Assembly (NCBI GenBank): GCA_902362975.1
Contig: CABIYO010000002.1
Location: forward strand, 62,001 to 126,000
Direction of reading: 5' to 3'
DNA: 64,000 nt
From: Caryophanales bacterium
Lineage (GTDB): Bacteria > Bacillota > Bacilli > Exiguobacteriales > Exiguobacteriaceae
Below are positions 36,162 through 45,831 of this stretch, piece after piece (the stretch's first letter is position 1; each line of letters starts with the position of its first letter). The notes under the pieces were generated by a model. That model did no database searches, was not told the DNA's origin, and saw only the letters and a list, made by a program, of their open reading frames with translations. The position numbers were made by a program, and so were the translations under genes.

Positions 36162-37805
36162 TTATACAGTTACTTCGTTTGCATCTTCAAGTGTGATTTC
36201 CGTGATGTTCATAGCATGGTCACCGATTCGCTCCAAGTTCGAGAGCATATCGACGAAGAACATACCCGCTTGTCCATCACAAGCACCTGTGTTCAAACGA
36301 ACGACGTGGTTCTTACGGAATTGACGCTCGAGCATGTCGAGTTTCGCTTCCATTTCAATGACTTTACGTGCTTCAATCATGTCGCCGCTCGCCAACGTTT
36401 GAAGAGATTTCTCTAACGTCTCACGTGTGAGGTCGTACATTTCAGTCAATTCTTTTTGTGCATCTGCCGAAAGCGTCACTTTCGTAGCTGTCTTATAATC
36501 AATCAACTCAATGATGTTCTCAACGTGATCTCCGATTCGCTCGATATCGTTGATGGCATGCATGAGCGTTTTGTGCTCCTGTGATTCTTGTTCTGTCAAA
36601 TCAACGGCAGCCAACTTCACGAGGTAATCTGTGATTTTTGCATTCAACGAGTTCAATGCTTCTTCGATATGTGCCGACTTTTCAGCGTGCTTCTTGTCGC
36701 CAGTCGTCAAATAGTTGCGTGCTTCTTCTAATCCTAATTTTGCGAAATCTCCCATGCGGATGACTTCATATTTCGCTTGTTCAACAGCGATTGAAGGAGA
36801 TTGTTGAATGAAAATCGGATCAAGATGTTGCGCTTTCGTGTCGACGATTGAGTCTTCGCCTGGGACCAATTTCGTCACAATCCAAGCAATCGTTCCGATG
36901 AACCAGAACTGGATCAATGTGTTGACGACGTTAAACGTACCGTGTGCAAATGCAATTTGCATTTTATTTTCTAAATTAAGAATACCGGATAACCACATCA
37001 CATAGTTTGTAAACGGTACAAGTAGAATCATAAAAATAACTGTACCGATGATGTTAAAGATGACGTGTGCCGCTGCTGCACGACGTGCGGCAACTGAGGC
37101 ACCAATCGATGCCAAAATCGCCGTGATCGTTGTTCCGATGTTATCACCGAACAATACCGGTAAAGCAGCACCTAACTCGATGGAACCACCAGCATATAGT
37201 TCTTGCAAGATTCCGATCGTCGCAGACGATGATTGAACAATCACGGTAAATACTGTACCAACGATGACACCGAGGAACGGGTTGTCACTCATTGATTGCG
37301 TCAAGTCGATGAAATATTCACTTGAACGAAGTGGTTTCATCCCACTTCCCATGAGTTCAAGTCCATAGAACAACATCCCGAAGCCAAAGAAGATTTGACC
37401 AAGGTGTTGTAATTTTTCTTTTTTAAAGAAGAACAACAATACTGCACCGATTGCAATGATTGGAAGCGCATATGCACCAACATCGAATCCGATGATGAAC
37501 GCCGTCACCGTCGTACCGATGTTCGCCCCCATGATGACTCCAATTGCTTGACGGAGTGTCATGAACCCGGCGCTAACAAGTCCAACCGTAATAACGGTTG
37601 TACCTGAAGATGATTGAATCAATACAGTAACGATAATCCCGGCGAGTACACCAAGGAATGGATTCGTTGTATACTTATCAAGGATGTCTCGCAGGCGATT
37701 TCCTGCAGACTTTTGGAGTCCGTCTCCCATCGATTTGATTCCGAAGAGGAAGATCCCTAAACCTCCAAAAAACATGAATAACATTTCTTGCAAATTGTAT
37801 TCCAC
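36162..37805 (-). CDS. Na/Pi cotransporter family protein with PhoU domain
   Basis: 547 residues: duplicated Na/Pi-cotransporter repeats in the membrane domain (about 1-310), each with the Q-S-S-S motif (L-I-Q-S-S-S-G-T-T and V-Q-S-S-S-A-T-I), followed by a cytosolic PhoU-like helical domain (about 340-540) containing D-I-E-R-I-G-D-H and N-L-E-R-I-G-D-H. Predicted sodium-driven low-affinity phosphate transporter, YjbB/NptA-type. GTG start after AAAAGGAG. Independent of the pst operon. Confidence 0.9.
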   Translation of the reverse strand: MEYNLQEMLFMFFGGLGIFLFGIKSMGDGLQKSAGNRLRDILDKYTTNPFLGVLAGIIVTVLIQSSSGTTVITVGLVSAGFMTLRQAIGVIMGANIGTTVTAFIIGFDVGAYALPIIAIGAVLLFFFKKEKLQHLGQIFFGFGMLFYGLELMGSGMKPLRSSEYFIDLTQSMSDNPFLGVIVGTVFTVIVQSSSATIGILQELYAGGSIELGAALPVLFGDNIGTTITAILASIGASVAARRAAAAHVIFNIIGTVIFMILLVPFTNYVMWLSGILNLENKMQIAFAHGTFNVVNTLIQFWFIGTIAWIVTKLVPGEDSIVDTKAQHLDPIFIQQSPSIAVEQAKYEVIRMGDFAKLGLEEARNYLTTGDKKHAEKSAHIEEALNSLNAKITDYLVKLAAVDLTEQESQEHKTLMHAINDIERIGDHVENIIELIDYKTATKVTLSADAQKELTEMYDLTRETLEKSLQTLASGDMIEARKVIEMEAKLDMLERQFRKNHVVRLNTGACDGQAGMFFVDMLSNLERIGDHAMNITEITLEDANEVTV

Positions 37806-37884
37806 GATTTTTGTACTCCTTTTAATTAAGAATTGGTTGGATTTGCTTGGTTTTTAATGCCCTACTCATTATGCCTTCATCGGT

Positions 37885-37912
37885 AGTATCATGTAAACAC
37901 GTTTAATGTAAA
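37885..37912 (-). promoter_or_regulatory. Candidate promoter of the Na/Pi cotransporter
   Basis: TTTACA (37907-37912), 16-base spacer, GATACT (37885-37890) on the minus strand. A second TTTACA occurs nearby, but not with Pho-box spacing. Confidence 0.45.
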
Positions 37913-37985
37913 AGTTTTATTAAAACACTGTACCACCCTTCGATATTATCGTCTTACTGTAATATAACAGATTGGAGTTTTTAGT

Positions 37986-38426
37986 ATGCTCTCTACCATT
38001 TTGACGTTTCTTCAAGCAAGCCTAGTCCCATCGAAACGTGCACTTCGACTTCGTCTAGCTCCGCTCCATGCCTACATGGGAGCCACTCTCGTGTTGACGC
38101 TTCTGATCACTGTCTTGGACTTTATTGTGATTCGTCCTGATTTTTTCGTTCCGATGTGGTTATTCTTACACGGATTCGCCATTTTCTTTTTCTATTTACT
38201 TTGGGTCGCCATCATGGCTTTATACGTTCAGTTGGTTACAAAAGTCTACTCGAAAAACACGTGGCCCTACCGTCAAGCTTGGCCATATGCCGTGGCGATG
38301 ACATTCGTCCCTACCGTTATATTAGTGGTGTTGTACCACATGAACCCGTCTCTTATATGGATTGGTTTCATCATTGGACTCGGATATATCACCTACCCTT
38401 TAACGAAAGTTCCACAAAAAAAATAA
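37986..38426 (+). CDS. Small integral membrane protein, unknown
   Basis: 146 residues with four hydrophobic segments (about 30-50, 55-82, 97-115, 120-138) and a basic N-terminus. I see no catalytic motif. It resembles loosely DUF1189/YIP1-like proteins, and B. subtilis has a DUF1189 gene (yqgB) near sodA, but the match is too weak to name it. ATG ten bases after TTGGAG; followed by a strong terminator shared with the chemoreceptor gene. Confidence 0.55.
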   Translation: MLSTILTFLQASLVPSKRALRLRLAPLHAYMGATLVLTLLITVLDFIVIRPDFFVPMWLFLHGFAIFFFYLLWVAIMALYVQLVTKVYSKNTWPYRQAWPYAVAMTFVPTVILVVLYHMNPSLIWIGFIIGLGYITYPLTKVPQKK

Positions 38427-38462
38427 CGACAAGCGTCTTCGTAAACGCTTGTCGTTATTTTT
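38418..38462. terminator. Bidirectional terminator
   Basis: ATAACGACAAGCGT / ACGCTTGTCGTTAT stem with A- and T-runs, between convergent genes. Confidence 0.9.
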
Positions 38463-40161
38463 ATGCCGGAGAAAGTTCCTCGAGCATCTGATTCAATGCT
38501 TCACTTTGCTCACTCAAGTCAGTACCTGCAGACTGTAAGGCAGACTGCACATTGGACCATCGTTCGACTCCGTCGTTCAGCTCGAATAACTTTCGTTCGA
38601 GTAAGGAACTGATTTCTCGCAACCGCTCATTCGATTCGATTAATTGTAAGAGCTGTCTCCCTGTATGTGACGTTTGATTCGAGATGGACTGAAACTCATC
38701 TAACTGTACTTTGATTTCATGGTCGATTGTTCCGATTCCAATTTCTGCTCGATAAACAGCATCTTTTAATAGATGCACTTCTTTGATAAAGTCATTGACT
38801 TCAAACAACAGGTCCTTTCGTTCTTCGTTCAATGCTTCGATGGCATCTACCGCGAGGAGTGTCGCATCATTCGTCATTTTTGCTAACTTCCCAACTTCAT
38901 TGGCAACAACAGCAAATCCTTTACCATGTTCTCCTGCGCGGGCTGCCTCAATCGATGCGTTAAGCGACAACATCTTCGTAGCTGTCGACACCGATAGGAT
39001 ACTCTTTAGCGCCTCATCCGCTTTTGAAGAGTTCGACTCACTCTCTTCAAGCTTTTGTTGAATACTCTCCACTTGTTGCTCAACATAATCACTCGCCTCT
39101 TTCACAGAATAGAACGTTTCAAGTTCTTCATGTAATATGGATTTCAGTCGATTGCCACGGTCATCCACACTCGAAATTTGATGTTCCAGCATCTCTATTT
39201 GTTGTGTCACTTCTCTCATTTTGAATGTAGAATCGCTTGTCACCGACTGATATGAATGACTCGTATGTTCTACCGTAACCGCAACTTCACGGAATTGTTC
39301 AACCTGATGATGGCTGTTCATCAGTTCTTGTTGGAAGATTGGAAGACTTTGATGAAATGCACTCGCTGTCTTCCCCATCATATCCATGGACTGATTCCAT
39401 AATTGAATGAACGTGTTGAACTCGGTTTCGAGTATATGGATTTCTTTGGATTTCGCTCCTAGTGCCACGTCATCGAAACGACGCGTCTCAACGGCACGGC
39501 GCAATGAATGGGCCAATACACTCAACGGTTTGACTTCACGATGAATCAATCGCGAAAAGAGGATGGCCATCCCAATCATCGCAATGAATAAAATGAACGT
39601 GATATATTTTCGCAGTTCAGTCATTGGACCAAGCGCAGATTCTTTCGTGACAACGAGAACGTAATCTGCTTTTAGCTCAGGGATCGAGACCGATGCCATT
39701 AGTAAACCATCTGTCTCTTCTACTTCAGATGTTGTCGTTTGTGAAACTTTCCCTACAATCTGCTCTGTTTTCATTCCTTTTGACCCACTCAATTGCTCAA
39801 CAGACTCTCCACGTACTAAAAATTGCGCTGCTTCAAAATCATCTCCCGATAGAATAGAAGCTTGTTGCATATAAGTAGATTTTAATGACCGGTTGAGTTG
39901 CTTCTCGTTTGCTACATATGCACTGTACGACGTCTTCACCGATTCTCGCATGACCGTAACTTCTCGCATAAGGCGCTGCTCGATTTCTGCGAACAATAGT
40001 TGTTCAGACTTTAGGGCGAACCAGCTAAACGTCACGATAAAGACAAGTAATATGATTGGCATGAGCGTCCATTGGAGGCGGTGCCCTATTTTAAAATGAC
40101 GATTTAGTCGAGCATTTCGTCCCGTACTCTTCATTTGATTGCGCTTGAAATTCATCTTCAC
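38461..40161 (-). CDS. Methyl-accepting chemotaxis protein
   Basis: 566-residue transmembrane chemoreceptor: membrane segments near 32-52 and 188-207, an extracellular sensor of about 135 residues between them, a HAMP-like region, and a cytoplasmic coiled coil. The signalling tip reads [20 protein letters not shown] and then V-G-K-L-A, with Gly in place of the usual Arg. Ligand unknown. GTG start six bases after GAGGTGG. A SigD-like promoter precedes it, fitting a motility regulon. No other chemotaxis gene is near. Confidence 0.88.
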   Translation of the reverse strand: MKMNFKRNQMKSTGRNARLNRHFKIGHRLQWTLMPIILLVFIVTFSWFALKSEQLLFAEIEQRLMREVTVMRESVKTSYSAYVANEKQLNRSLKSTYMQQASILSGDDFEAAQFLVRGESVEQLSGSKGMKTEQIVGKVSQTTTSEVEETDGLLMASVSIPELKADYVLVVTKESALGPMTELRKYITFILFIAMIGMAILFSRLIHREVKPLSVLAHSLRRAVETRRFDDVALGAKSKEIHILETEFNTFIQLWNQSMDMMGKTASAFHQSLPIFQQELMNSHHQVEQFREVAVTVEHTSHSYQSVTSDSTFKMREVTQQIEMLEHQISSVDDRGNRLKSILHEELETFYSVKEASDYVEQQVESIQQKLEESESNSSKADEALKSILSVSTATKMLSLNASIEAARAGEHGKGFAVVANEVGKLAKMTNDATLLAVDAIEALNEERKDLLFEVNDFIKEVHLLKDAVYRAEIGIGTIDHEIKVQLDEFQSISNQTSHTGRQLLQLIESNERLREISSLLERKLFELNDGVERWSNVQSALQSAGTDLSEQSEALNQMLEELSPA

Positions 40162-40193
40162 GTTAAGCCACCTCTTTTTCTAATCTCGCCTAT

Positions 40194-40221
40194 ATATCGG
40201 TCTTGAGACGGTGGAAAATTA
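40194..40221 (-). promoter_or_regulatory. SigD-like promoter of the chemoreceptor gene
   Basis: TAAT (40218-40221), 16 bases, ACCGATAT (40194-40201) on the minus strand; compare TAAA-N15-GCCGATAA of flagellar sigma factor promoters. Confidence 0.45.
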
Positions 40222-40374
40222 TGAAGTAGATGTTAAGATAGCGTTAGAGTTTGTAAAGAGCACACATCCGTCACGCATCCTAGATGCTTTTTCACATTCT
40301 TTTCGTTATGATAATGAAGAAACCTTATCGTCTTAAATCGATTTGATTCTTTCCAAAAGAAGGAGATTACGTAT

Positions 40375-41496
40375 ATGTCAGAAATTTTGCATCGTTCATT
40401 AACACGTCCGGTCCGCGTCGGTAACTTGATTATCGGAGGATCGAACGAAGTCATTATTCAATCTATGACCACTACGAAAACGCATGACGTCGAGGCGACA
40501 GTCGCCGAGATTAAACGTCTTGAAGAAGCTGGTTGTCAAGTCGTTCGCGTGGCTTGTCCAGACGAACGTGCAGCTGACGCACTTGCAGAAATTAAGAGCC
40601 GCATCAACATCCCGCTCGTCGTCGACATTCACTTCGACTACAAGCTTGCTTTAAAAGCCATCGAAAGTGGCGTCGATAAAATCCGAATCAACCCGGGTAA
40701 CATCGGCCGCCGTGAGAAAGTAGAGGCCGTCGTCAACGCGGCGAAAGCAAAAGGGATTCCAATTCGAATCGGAGTCAACGCCGGTTCATTAGAAAAACAA
40801 TTCCTCGAAAAGTATGGATATCCGACCGCACAAGGTATGGTCGAGAGTGCGATGCACCACGTGAAGATTCTTGAGGACCTCGGTTTCTATAACACGATCA
40901 TCTCGCTCAAAGCTTCAGACGTAAACCTTGCTCTTGAAGCCTACACGCTTGCTGCGAAGACGTTCGATTACCCCCTTCACGTTGGAATCACAGAGTCAGG
41001 CCCACTCTTCTCCGGTTCACTCAAATCGGCTGCGGGACTCGGTGCGATTCTCTCTCTCGGAATCGGTTCAACGGTTCGGGTCTCACTTTCAGACGACCCA
41101 GTTGAAGAAGTAAAAGTTGCGAAAGAAGTGCTCAAGTCATTCGGACTTGCAGCAAATGCCGCGACTTTGATCTCTTGTCCGACATGCGGACGAATTGAAA
41201 TCGATTTGATTTCAATTGCAAAAGAGGTAGAAGAATACATCCAAAACATCAACGTCAACATTAAAGTTGCTGTTCTCGGATGTGCGGTAAACGGTCCTGG
41301 TGAGGCTCGTGAAGCGGACATCGGAATCGCAGGCGCACGTAACGAAGGACTTCTCTTCCGTCACGGAAAAATCATCCGTAAAGTGCCTGAGGCGACGATG
41401 GTCGAAGAACTGAAAAAAGAAATCGATGCGATTGCTGCTGAAAAAATGGCTGAACGTGAGCGCGAAGAACAAGAGCTCGCAAACCAATCAAATTAA
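40375..41496 (+). CDS. ispG: HMB-PP synthase (flavodoxin/ferredoxin-dependent)
   Basis: Penultimate enzyme of the MEP isoprenoid pathway; converts MEcPP to HMBPP with a 4Fe-4S cluster. TIM barrel N-terminal part and a C-terminal cluster domain with the ligands in S-C-P-T-C-G-R and [10 protein letters not shown]. 373 residues; ATG after GAAGGAGA. The last enzyme, ispH, is also in this window. B. subtilis order ispG-yqfW is kept. Confidence 0.96.
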   Translation: MSEILHRSLTRPVRVGNLIIGGSNEVIIQSMTTTKTHDVEATVAEIKRLEEAGCQVVRVACPDERAADALAEIKSRINIPLVVDIHFDYKLALKAIESGVDKIRINPGNIGRREKVEAVVNAAKAKGIPIRIGVNAGSLEKQFLEKYGYPTAQGMVESAMHHVKILEDLGFYNTIISLKASDVNLALEAYTLAAKTFDYPLHVGITESGPLFSGSLKSAAGLGAILSLGIGSTVRVSLSDDPVEEVKVAKEVLKSFGLAANAATLISCPTCGRIEIDLISIAKEVEEYIQNINVNIKVAVLGCAVNGPGEAREADIGIAGARNEGLLFRHGKIIRKVPEATMVEELKKEIDAIAAEKMAEREREEQELANQSN

Positions 41497-41507
41497 TGAA
41501 TCTCATG

Positions 41508-41537
41508 CCCGTACGGTTGCAACCGTACGGGTTTTTG
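41508..41537 (+). terminator. Terminator of ispG
   Basis: Perfect CCCGTACGGTT / AACCGTACGGG stem with a GC loop and T-run. Confidence 0.9.
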
Positions 41538-41571
41538 TTAGAATAGAAGGCATGTGAGGAGGAGTGATAAG

Positions 41572-42156
41572 ATGCGAATCGGTATTGATTTGGACGGAAC
41601 CGTTACAGATCCTAAAAGTTGTTTTCTATATATGAATGAATCACTCGGCTATTCGATTGACTATCATCGTGCGACCGAGTACGAGTTGCACACGTATACG
41701 ACGATGGAGCAACATGAATTTTGGAAGTTTATGATTGAAGAGGGGCATGAAGAAGCGATTTACCGTCGTTCTCTTCCGCACTCTGATGTGTTGGATGTGT
41801 TATGGGAATTAAAGCAGCAACATCACCTACACTACGTCACGGCCAGAAGTGAGGCGGTTCGACCGGTTACGGAAGAATGGATCACACAGCATCGCTTGCC
41901 GCTCGATTCGTTGGTCATGACCGGTTCTCACGATAAAATCAATGTCGTCAAAGACTTGTCACTCGAACTATTTATGGAAGACCGGTATGAGAATGCCATC
42001 TCGATTCATGAAGAAACGTCAATTCCCGTACTCCTATTCGATGCACCCTATAACCGTAAGACGTTACCAGAGGGCGTAACTCGCATTTCGACATGGTGTG
42101 AGGCGCATCACCATGTCGAGCAATTAGAGAAAAAAATCGTTCTACAACAACGTTAA
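41572..42156 (+). CDS. yqfW: HAD-family 5'-nucleotidase-like protein (YqfW)
   Basis: 194-residue HAD hydrolase of the NT5C deoxyribonucleotidase group. Motif I is I-D-L-D-G-T-V-T, motif II T-A-R, and motif IV the acidic F-M-E-D-R. Probably dephosphorylates nucleotides; substrate unproven. ATG 41572 follows GGAGGAGTGA; an upstream in-frame ATG at 41554 precedes that site and is rejected. Same place as yqfW beside ispG. Confidence 0.82.
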   Translation: MRIGIDLDGTVTDPKSCFLYMNESLGYSIDYHRATEYELHTYTTMEQHEFWKFMIEEGHEEAIYRRSLPHSDVLDVLWELKQQHHLHYVTARSEAVRPVTEEWITQHRLPLDSLVMTGSHDKINVVKDLSLELFMEDRYENAISIHEETSIPVLLFDAPYNRKTLPEGVTRISTWCEAHHHVEQLEKKIVLQQR

Positions 42157-42191
42157 AAGGCAAGCCTGAAACAATCGGGCTTGCCTTTTAC
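42154..42191. terminator. Bidirectional terminator between yqfW and nnr
   Basis: AAAAGGCAAGCC / GGCTTGCCTTTT stem with flanking A/T runs. Confidence 0.85.
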
Positions 42192-43576
42192 ATTCGTCCG
42201 AGCTCTTCGATTAGATCGCTTGCGAGTACACTTGCGGGGTGGATCGTCTGGCTAATCGACTTAGCAGCGAGCGCATGCCATAGCACCGCTTGCTCGTTCG
42301 GTGACGAAGGTTTTTCTTTTCTAGCCCATAGTGCCAAAAGGATTCCAGTCAACACGTCCCCACTTCCACCTTTCGCTAACGCCGACGCTTCAACAGTATT
42401 GACGGCACCTGTTCCTTCAGGTGTGACGATGAGCGTATACGTGCCTTTCAAAATCAAATGGACCCGATGTCGTTTCGCGAACTCACAAGCGATAGTGAAG
42501 CGGTCTGCCTCAATCTCTTCGACCGATTTACCGGTCAATCTTGAAAATTCACCTGGATGCGGTGTGAGCGTGAGCGGCCCCCGGGTTTCCAGTCGTTTCG
42601 TCGACAATGCCCCAGCGTCCAAAATAACAGGACAGGGCTGCTGTTTCGCGTATTGCCAGATAAGATTCAACGCCTCCCCTTCGACCATTCCGGGACCGAT
42701 GGCCAGAGCATCGTACGATTGTTCTACCACATCGGTGTGTTGCTGATACATCGCTTCAGGTAATGTTGAGATGAGCGGGCTCGCTTCGCGTGGAATGGAT
42801 AGACGCAATAAGCCAATGCCAGAACGAATTGCAGCACGACCACCTAAGAATGGTGCACCGAGAAAATGACGACTCCCTCCGATGAGCATCCCATGTCCAT
42901 ATGTCGTCTTATGGCTGAATTGATTGCGTTGCAACAGAGATCGGTCAAAGTCATCGTTGGTCAACACCTTCCAATCGGATGTATTCGGGAGTCCGATATC
43001 AACCCGTTCCACTTTGCCATAGTACGGAGCCGTCCGGTTTAAGAATGTCGAACGCTTGAAACCGTGTAACGCATACGTATATGTCGCCCAAATCGCCATG
43101 CCATCAAAGTTTCGAGTGTGATCACTCGGTATGCCTGACGGTATGTCAATCGAGATGACCGGCGTCGATTGACGATTCACCCATTCAATCACTTCCCGCG
43201 CGTGACCAGTCACGGGACTGGACAATCCGACACCGAACAAGGCATCAATGATGACATCTGTCTCAATCGGCCGCTCCACAAGGTGAAGAAATACGGAGGC
43301 GTAGGAAGCGTGTATTGCAGCCGCCTCATACTTACTTTTTCCTAACGGTGACCATACGCTGACCTCATGCCCTCTCATAGCAAGTTCTCGAGCGACGACC
43401 CAACCGTTCCCACCGTTGTTGCCCGTCCCACAAATCACCAAAATGGTAGACTGCGATTCGATTCGAATGTGAGGCACAATCGCCGAGGCCGCTCGCTCCA
43501 TCAACACCTCTTCGGGCATCCCATTTTGGATTGCTGTGCGATCAATCAGCTTGATTTCAGCAGCTGTATAGATCAT
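42188..43576 (-). CDS. nnr: Bifunctional NAD(P)HX epimerase/dehydratase
   Basis: Metabolite-repair enzyme: the N-terminal YjeF domain (about 1-210, with G-T-G-N-N-G-G-N-G) epimerises hydrated NAD(P)H, and the C-terminal ribokinase-like domain (about 225-462, with G-G-S-G-D-V-L-T-G) dehydrates it using ADP. 462 residues, both halves complete. ATG after GGGGGGAAATCAG. It lies just after the zur terminator and runs in the same direction. Confidence 0.92.
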   Translation of the reverse strand: MIYTAAEIKLIDRTAIQNGMPEEVLMERAASAIVPHIRIESQSTILVICGTGNNGGNGWVVARELAMRGHEVSVWSPLGKSKYEAAAIHASYASVFLHLVERPIETDVIIDALFGVGLSSPVTGHAREVIEWVNRQSTPVISIDIPSGIPSDHTRNFDGMAIWATYTYALHGFKRSTFLNRTAPYYGKVERVDIGLPNTSDWKVLTNDDFDRSLLQRNQFSHKTTYGHGMLIGGSRHFLGAPFLGGRAAIRSGIGLLRLSIPREASPLISTLPEAMYQQHTDVVEQSYDALAIGPGMVEGEALNLIWQYAKQQPCPVILDAGALSTKRLETRGPLTLTPHPGEFSRLTGKSVEEIEADRFTIACEFAKRHRVHLILKGTYTLIVTPEGTGAVNTVEASALAKGGSGDVLTGILLALWARKEKPSSPNEQAVLWHALAAKSISQTIHPASVLASDLIEELGRM

Positions 43577-43597
43577 CTGATTTCCCCCCTTCGATAC

Positions 43598-43630
43598 AAA
43601 AAAGGGATTGAATCAAATCAATCCCTTTTG
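43598..43630 (-). terminator. Terminator of znuCB-zur
   Basis: AAGGGATTGA / TCAATCCCTT stem, followed by TTTTTT, overlapping the last codons of zur. Confidence 0.85.
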
Positions 43631-44038
43631 CTTACATTCTTTACAATACCCATATATCTCAAATTTATGATCGACCACTTCAAATTCAGGGTCGAGCGCC
43701 TCTACGAAGCGCATCGGACATAAATCGAGAAGTTTCGTCTTCCCGCAGCTCCGACAGATCAAATGATGATGGTGATGCGCCGCACTACAGGTGACTCGAA
43801 AGGATTTCTCACCATCGAGTTCCGTCGCTTCAAGTAACCCTTCCTCCGCGAACGACTTCAAGTTGCGATATACCGTGTCAAAACTCATCGTCGGATGTTT
43901 GTCTCGCATGTATTCGAGTACTTCCTTCGCACTGATATATCGATCTTCTTCAGAGAGATATGCATACATTTCAAGACGTTTCGGCGTCACTTTTAAAGAA
44001 GATGCACGAAGACGGTTCAATTGTTCAGTCTCATTCAT
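43613..44038 (-). CDS. zur: Zinc uptake regulator Zur (Fur family)
   Basis: 141-residue Fur-family repressor. Winged helix N-domain (Y-R-N-L-K recognition helix region), then a dimerisation domain with a His-rich stretch H-H-H-H-H and two C-x-x-C pairs, C95/C98 and C132/C135, for structural zinc. Assigned as Zur because it is translationally coupled to the zinc permease gene znuB (8-base overlap) and a Zur box lies in the operon promoter, implying autoregulation. Confidence 0.9.
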   Translation of the reverse strand: MNETEQLNRLRASSLKVTPKRLEMYAYLSEEDRYISAKEVLEYMRDKHPTMSFDTVYRNLKSFAEEGLLEATELDGEKSFRVTCSAAHHHHHLICRSCGKTKLLDLCPMRFVEALDPEFEVVDHKFEIYGYCKECKQKGLI

Positions 44039-44888
44039 GTTGTACCCCCTTTTTCTTGAAACTCATGACTTTCTCAAGTACCATGACAGCTGCTAAAATA
44101 CCGACCGCAATCAATACGATGACACCGCCTGGAGCGACATCGAGATCATACGCAAGGACGAGCCCACCGATTGTCGCGACCTCTCCGAAGATGATGGACC
44201 AGAGAATGGTCTGTTTGAAGCTCGATGTAAAGCGTAGCGCCGCTGCGACGGGTAACGTAATCAAGCTTGATACGAGAAGCGTTCCGACAATTCGCATGCT
44301 GACGGCAATCACAAGCGCTACGATGAACATGAATAGCAGATGAAGCATCGTACTCGGTAATCCCGACACTTTTGCCTGCTCCTCATCAAACGATAAGAAC
44401 AACAACTGCTTATAGAAGATAAAGATCACAAGAAACGTCAAGACGGCCACACTGACAATCAATGTGATGTCCGATTGACTCACAGCAGAGATCGATCCAA
44501 ACAAGAGTGTGGACAAGTCGACCGAGAATCCTCGCGATAACGAGATAAAAATGGCACTGAGTCCCATTCCTGCGGACATCATGATCGGAATGGATAGTTC
44601 CTGGAAGTGCACATATTTCCCTCGAAGCCAGTTGAGCCCTAACGCCGCCAATACAGAGATGAGCGTTCCCATATATAAGGGATTGAGATCAGCGAATAGA
44701 GCGATATATTGTCCGAGAAATAAACTGAACGAAATTCCGGCAAGCGTCATGTGTGACAATGCATCGGCAATCAAGCTCATCCGTCTCACCACGATGAATG
44801 AACCGATGAGCGGTGCGGTAAATCCAATCACAAGTGCTGCAATGAACGCATAACGTAAAAAACTATATGTCCAAAGATCTGTTATCAT
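44031..44888 (-). CDS. znuB: Zinc ABC transporter permease
   Basis: ABC-3 family permease, 285 residues with eight to nine membrane segments, including the conserved D-A-L-S-H-M-T-L-A-G loop near the N-terminus. Metal assignment to zinc comes from linkage to zur; the family also contains Mn transporters. ATGA overlap with znuC. Confidence 0.88.
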   Translation of the reverse strand: MITDLWTYSFLRYAFIAALVIGFTAPLIGSFIVVRRMSLIADALSHMTLAGISFSLFLGQYIALFADLNPLYMGTLISVLAALGLNWLRGKYVHFQELSIPIMMSAGMGLSAIFISLSRGFSVDLSTLLFGSISAVSQSDITLIVSVAVLTFLVIFIFYKQLLFLSFDEEQAKVSGLPSTMLHLLFMFIVALVIAVSMRIVGTLLVSSLITLPVAAALRFTSSFKQTILWSIIFGEVATIGGLVLAYDLDVAPGGVIVLIAVGILAAVMVLEKVMSFKKKGVQHE

Positions 44889-45646
44889 GTCGTTCCCTCG
44901 TGAACAAGTACTTTAACAGGATAAGGTTTGATGGACGATGCGAATTCTCCGAGCTCACTGTATTCTCTCAGTCCACAATTACATGCCAATCGCCCGCGGT
45001 CGAGATGGACGACTTTTGTGACGAGGTCGGTCACCACGTTTAAATCGTGGGTGACGAGGACGAACGTACAAGTCGTATGTTCACGAAGCATATGCAAGAC
45101 TTCATAAAAATCTTGTAAGTGCTTTTGGTCCACACCGACAGTCGGCTCATCGAGAATCAATAGATCAGGCTGGTTGACCATCGCTCGGGCGATAAAGACA
45201 CGCTGTTGTTGTCCTCCGGATAAATCTCCAATTTTCCGATGACGATACTGCCACATGTTGACCGTTTGTAACGCATTTTGAATCGCTGCCCGGTCTTCCA
45301 TCTTCAAACGTTTGAATAAACCGAGACGTCCATATCTACCCATCGCGACTACTTCTTCGACGGTAACCGGGAATCCCGAGTTAAAGGAAGCCGCTTTTTG
45401 GGAAACGTAACTGATACGAGACTTATCTTTAAACTGCGAAATGGGCTTGCCGAACAACTCGACCGACCCTTGCTGTGGGTTCAGTAATCCAAGAATGGTT
45501 CGAATCAAAGTCGACTTCCCAGAACCGTTTTCTCCGACGATTGCGACAAAATCGCCTTGTCGAATATCAATCGATACGTTTTGTAAGGCCGGTGTCCCAT
45601 CATAGAAATAAGACACCTCGTTTAATTTGACGACAGATGTAGTCAT
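44885..45646 (-). CDS. znuC: Zinc ABC transporter ATP-binding protein
   Basis: 253-residue ABC ATPase: Walker A G-E-N-G-S-G-K-S-T, signature L-S-G-G-Q-Q-Q-R, Walker B L-L-I-L-D-E-P-T, switch V-T-H-D. First gene of znuC-znuB-zur. No binding protein (znuA/adcA) gene is adjacent, so it must be elsewhere in the genome. Confidence 0.88.
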   Translation of the reverse strand: MTTSVVKLNEVSYFYDGTPALQNVSIDIRQGDFVAIVGENGSGKSTLIRTILGLLNPQQGSVELFGKPISQFKDKSRISYVSQKAASFNSGFPVTVEEVVAMGRYGRLGLFKRLKMEDRAAIQNALQTVNMWQYRHRKIGDLSGGQQQRVFIARAMVNQPDLLILDEPTVGVDQKHLQDFYEVLHMLREHTTCTFVLVTHDLNVVTDLVTKVVHLDRGRLACNCGLREYSELGEFASSIKPYPVKVLVHEGTT

Positions 45647-45668
45647 CTAATCCCTTCTCTCATATGTT

Positions 45669-45689
45669 AAATCGTAATCATTTCTACTT
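45669..45689. promoter_or_regulatory. Zur box upstream of znuC
   Basis: AAATCGTAAT-C-ATTTCTACTT: a perfect left half-site of the B. subtilis Zur operator and a right half matching seven of ten. It lies just downstream of the predicted transcription start. Confidence 0.65.
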
Positions 45690-45702
45690 TCTAGGCGTTT
45701 GT

Positions 45703-45731
45703 ATTATACAGAATATCAAGCACACCTTCAA
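45703..45731 (-). promoter_or_regulatory. Promoter of znuCB-zur
   Basis: TTGAAG (45726-45731), 17-base spacer, perfect TATAAT (45703-45708) on the minus strand. Confidence 0.75.
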
Positions 45732-45831
45732 GCAAGACCGGTTTCATCTAGCCAAATATTAAAATTAACGTAAATCGTATGTTCGTTCAAAACCTTGTCG
45801 ATTACACTAGTACTATGAAGGGGATGGTTTT

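Noticed and set aside
45765..45790. Second AAATCGTA half-site near ppx as another Zur or Pho site
   Set aside because: Only one half-site matches and no repeat spacing is present; chance occurrence is likely.
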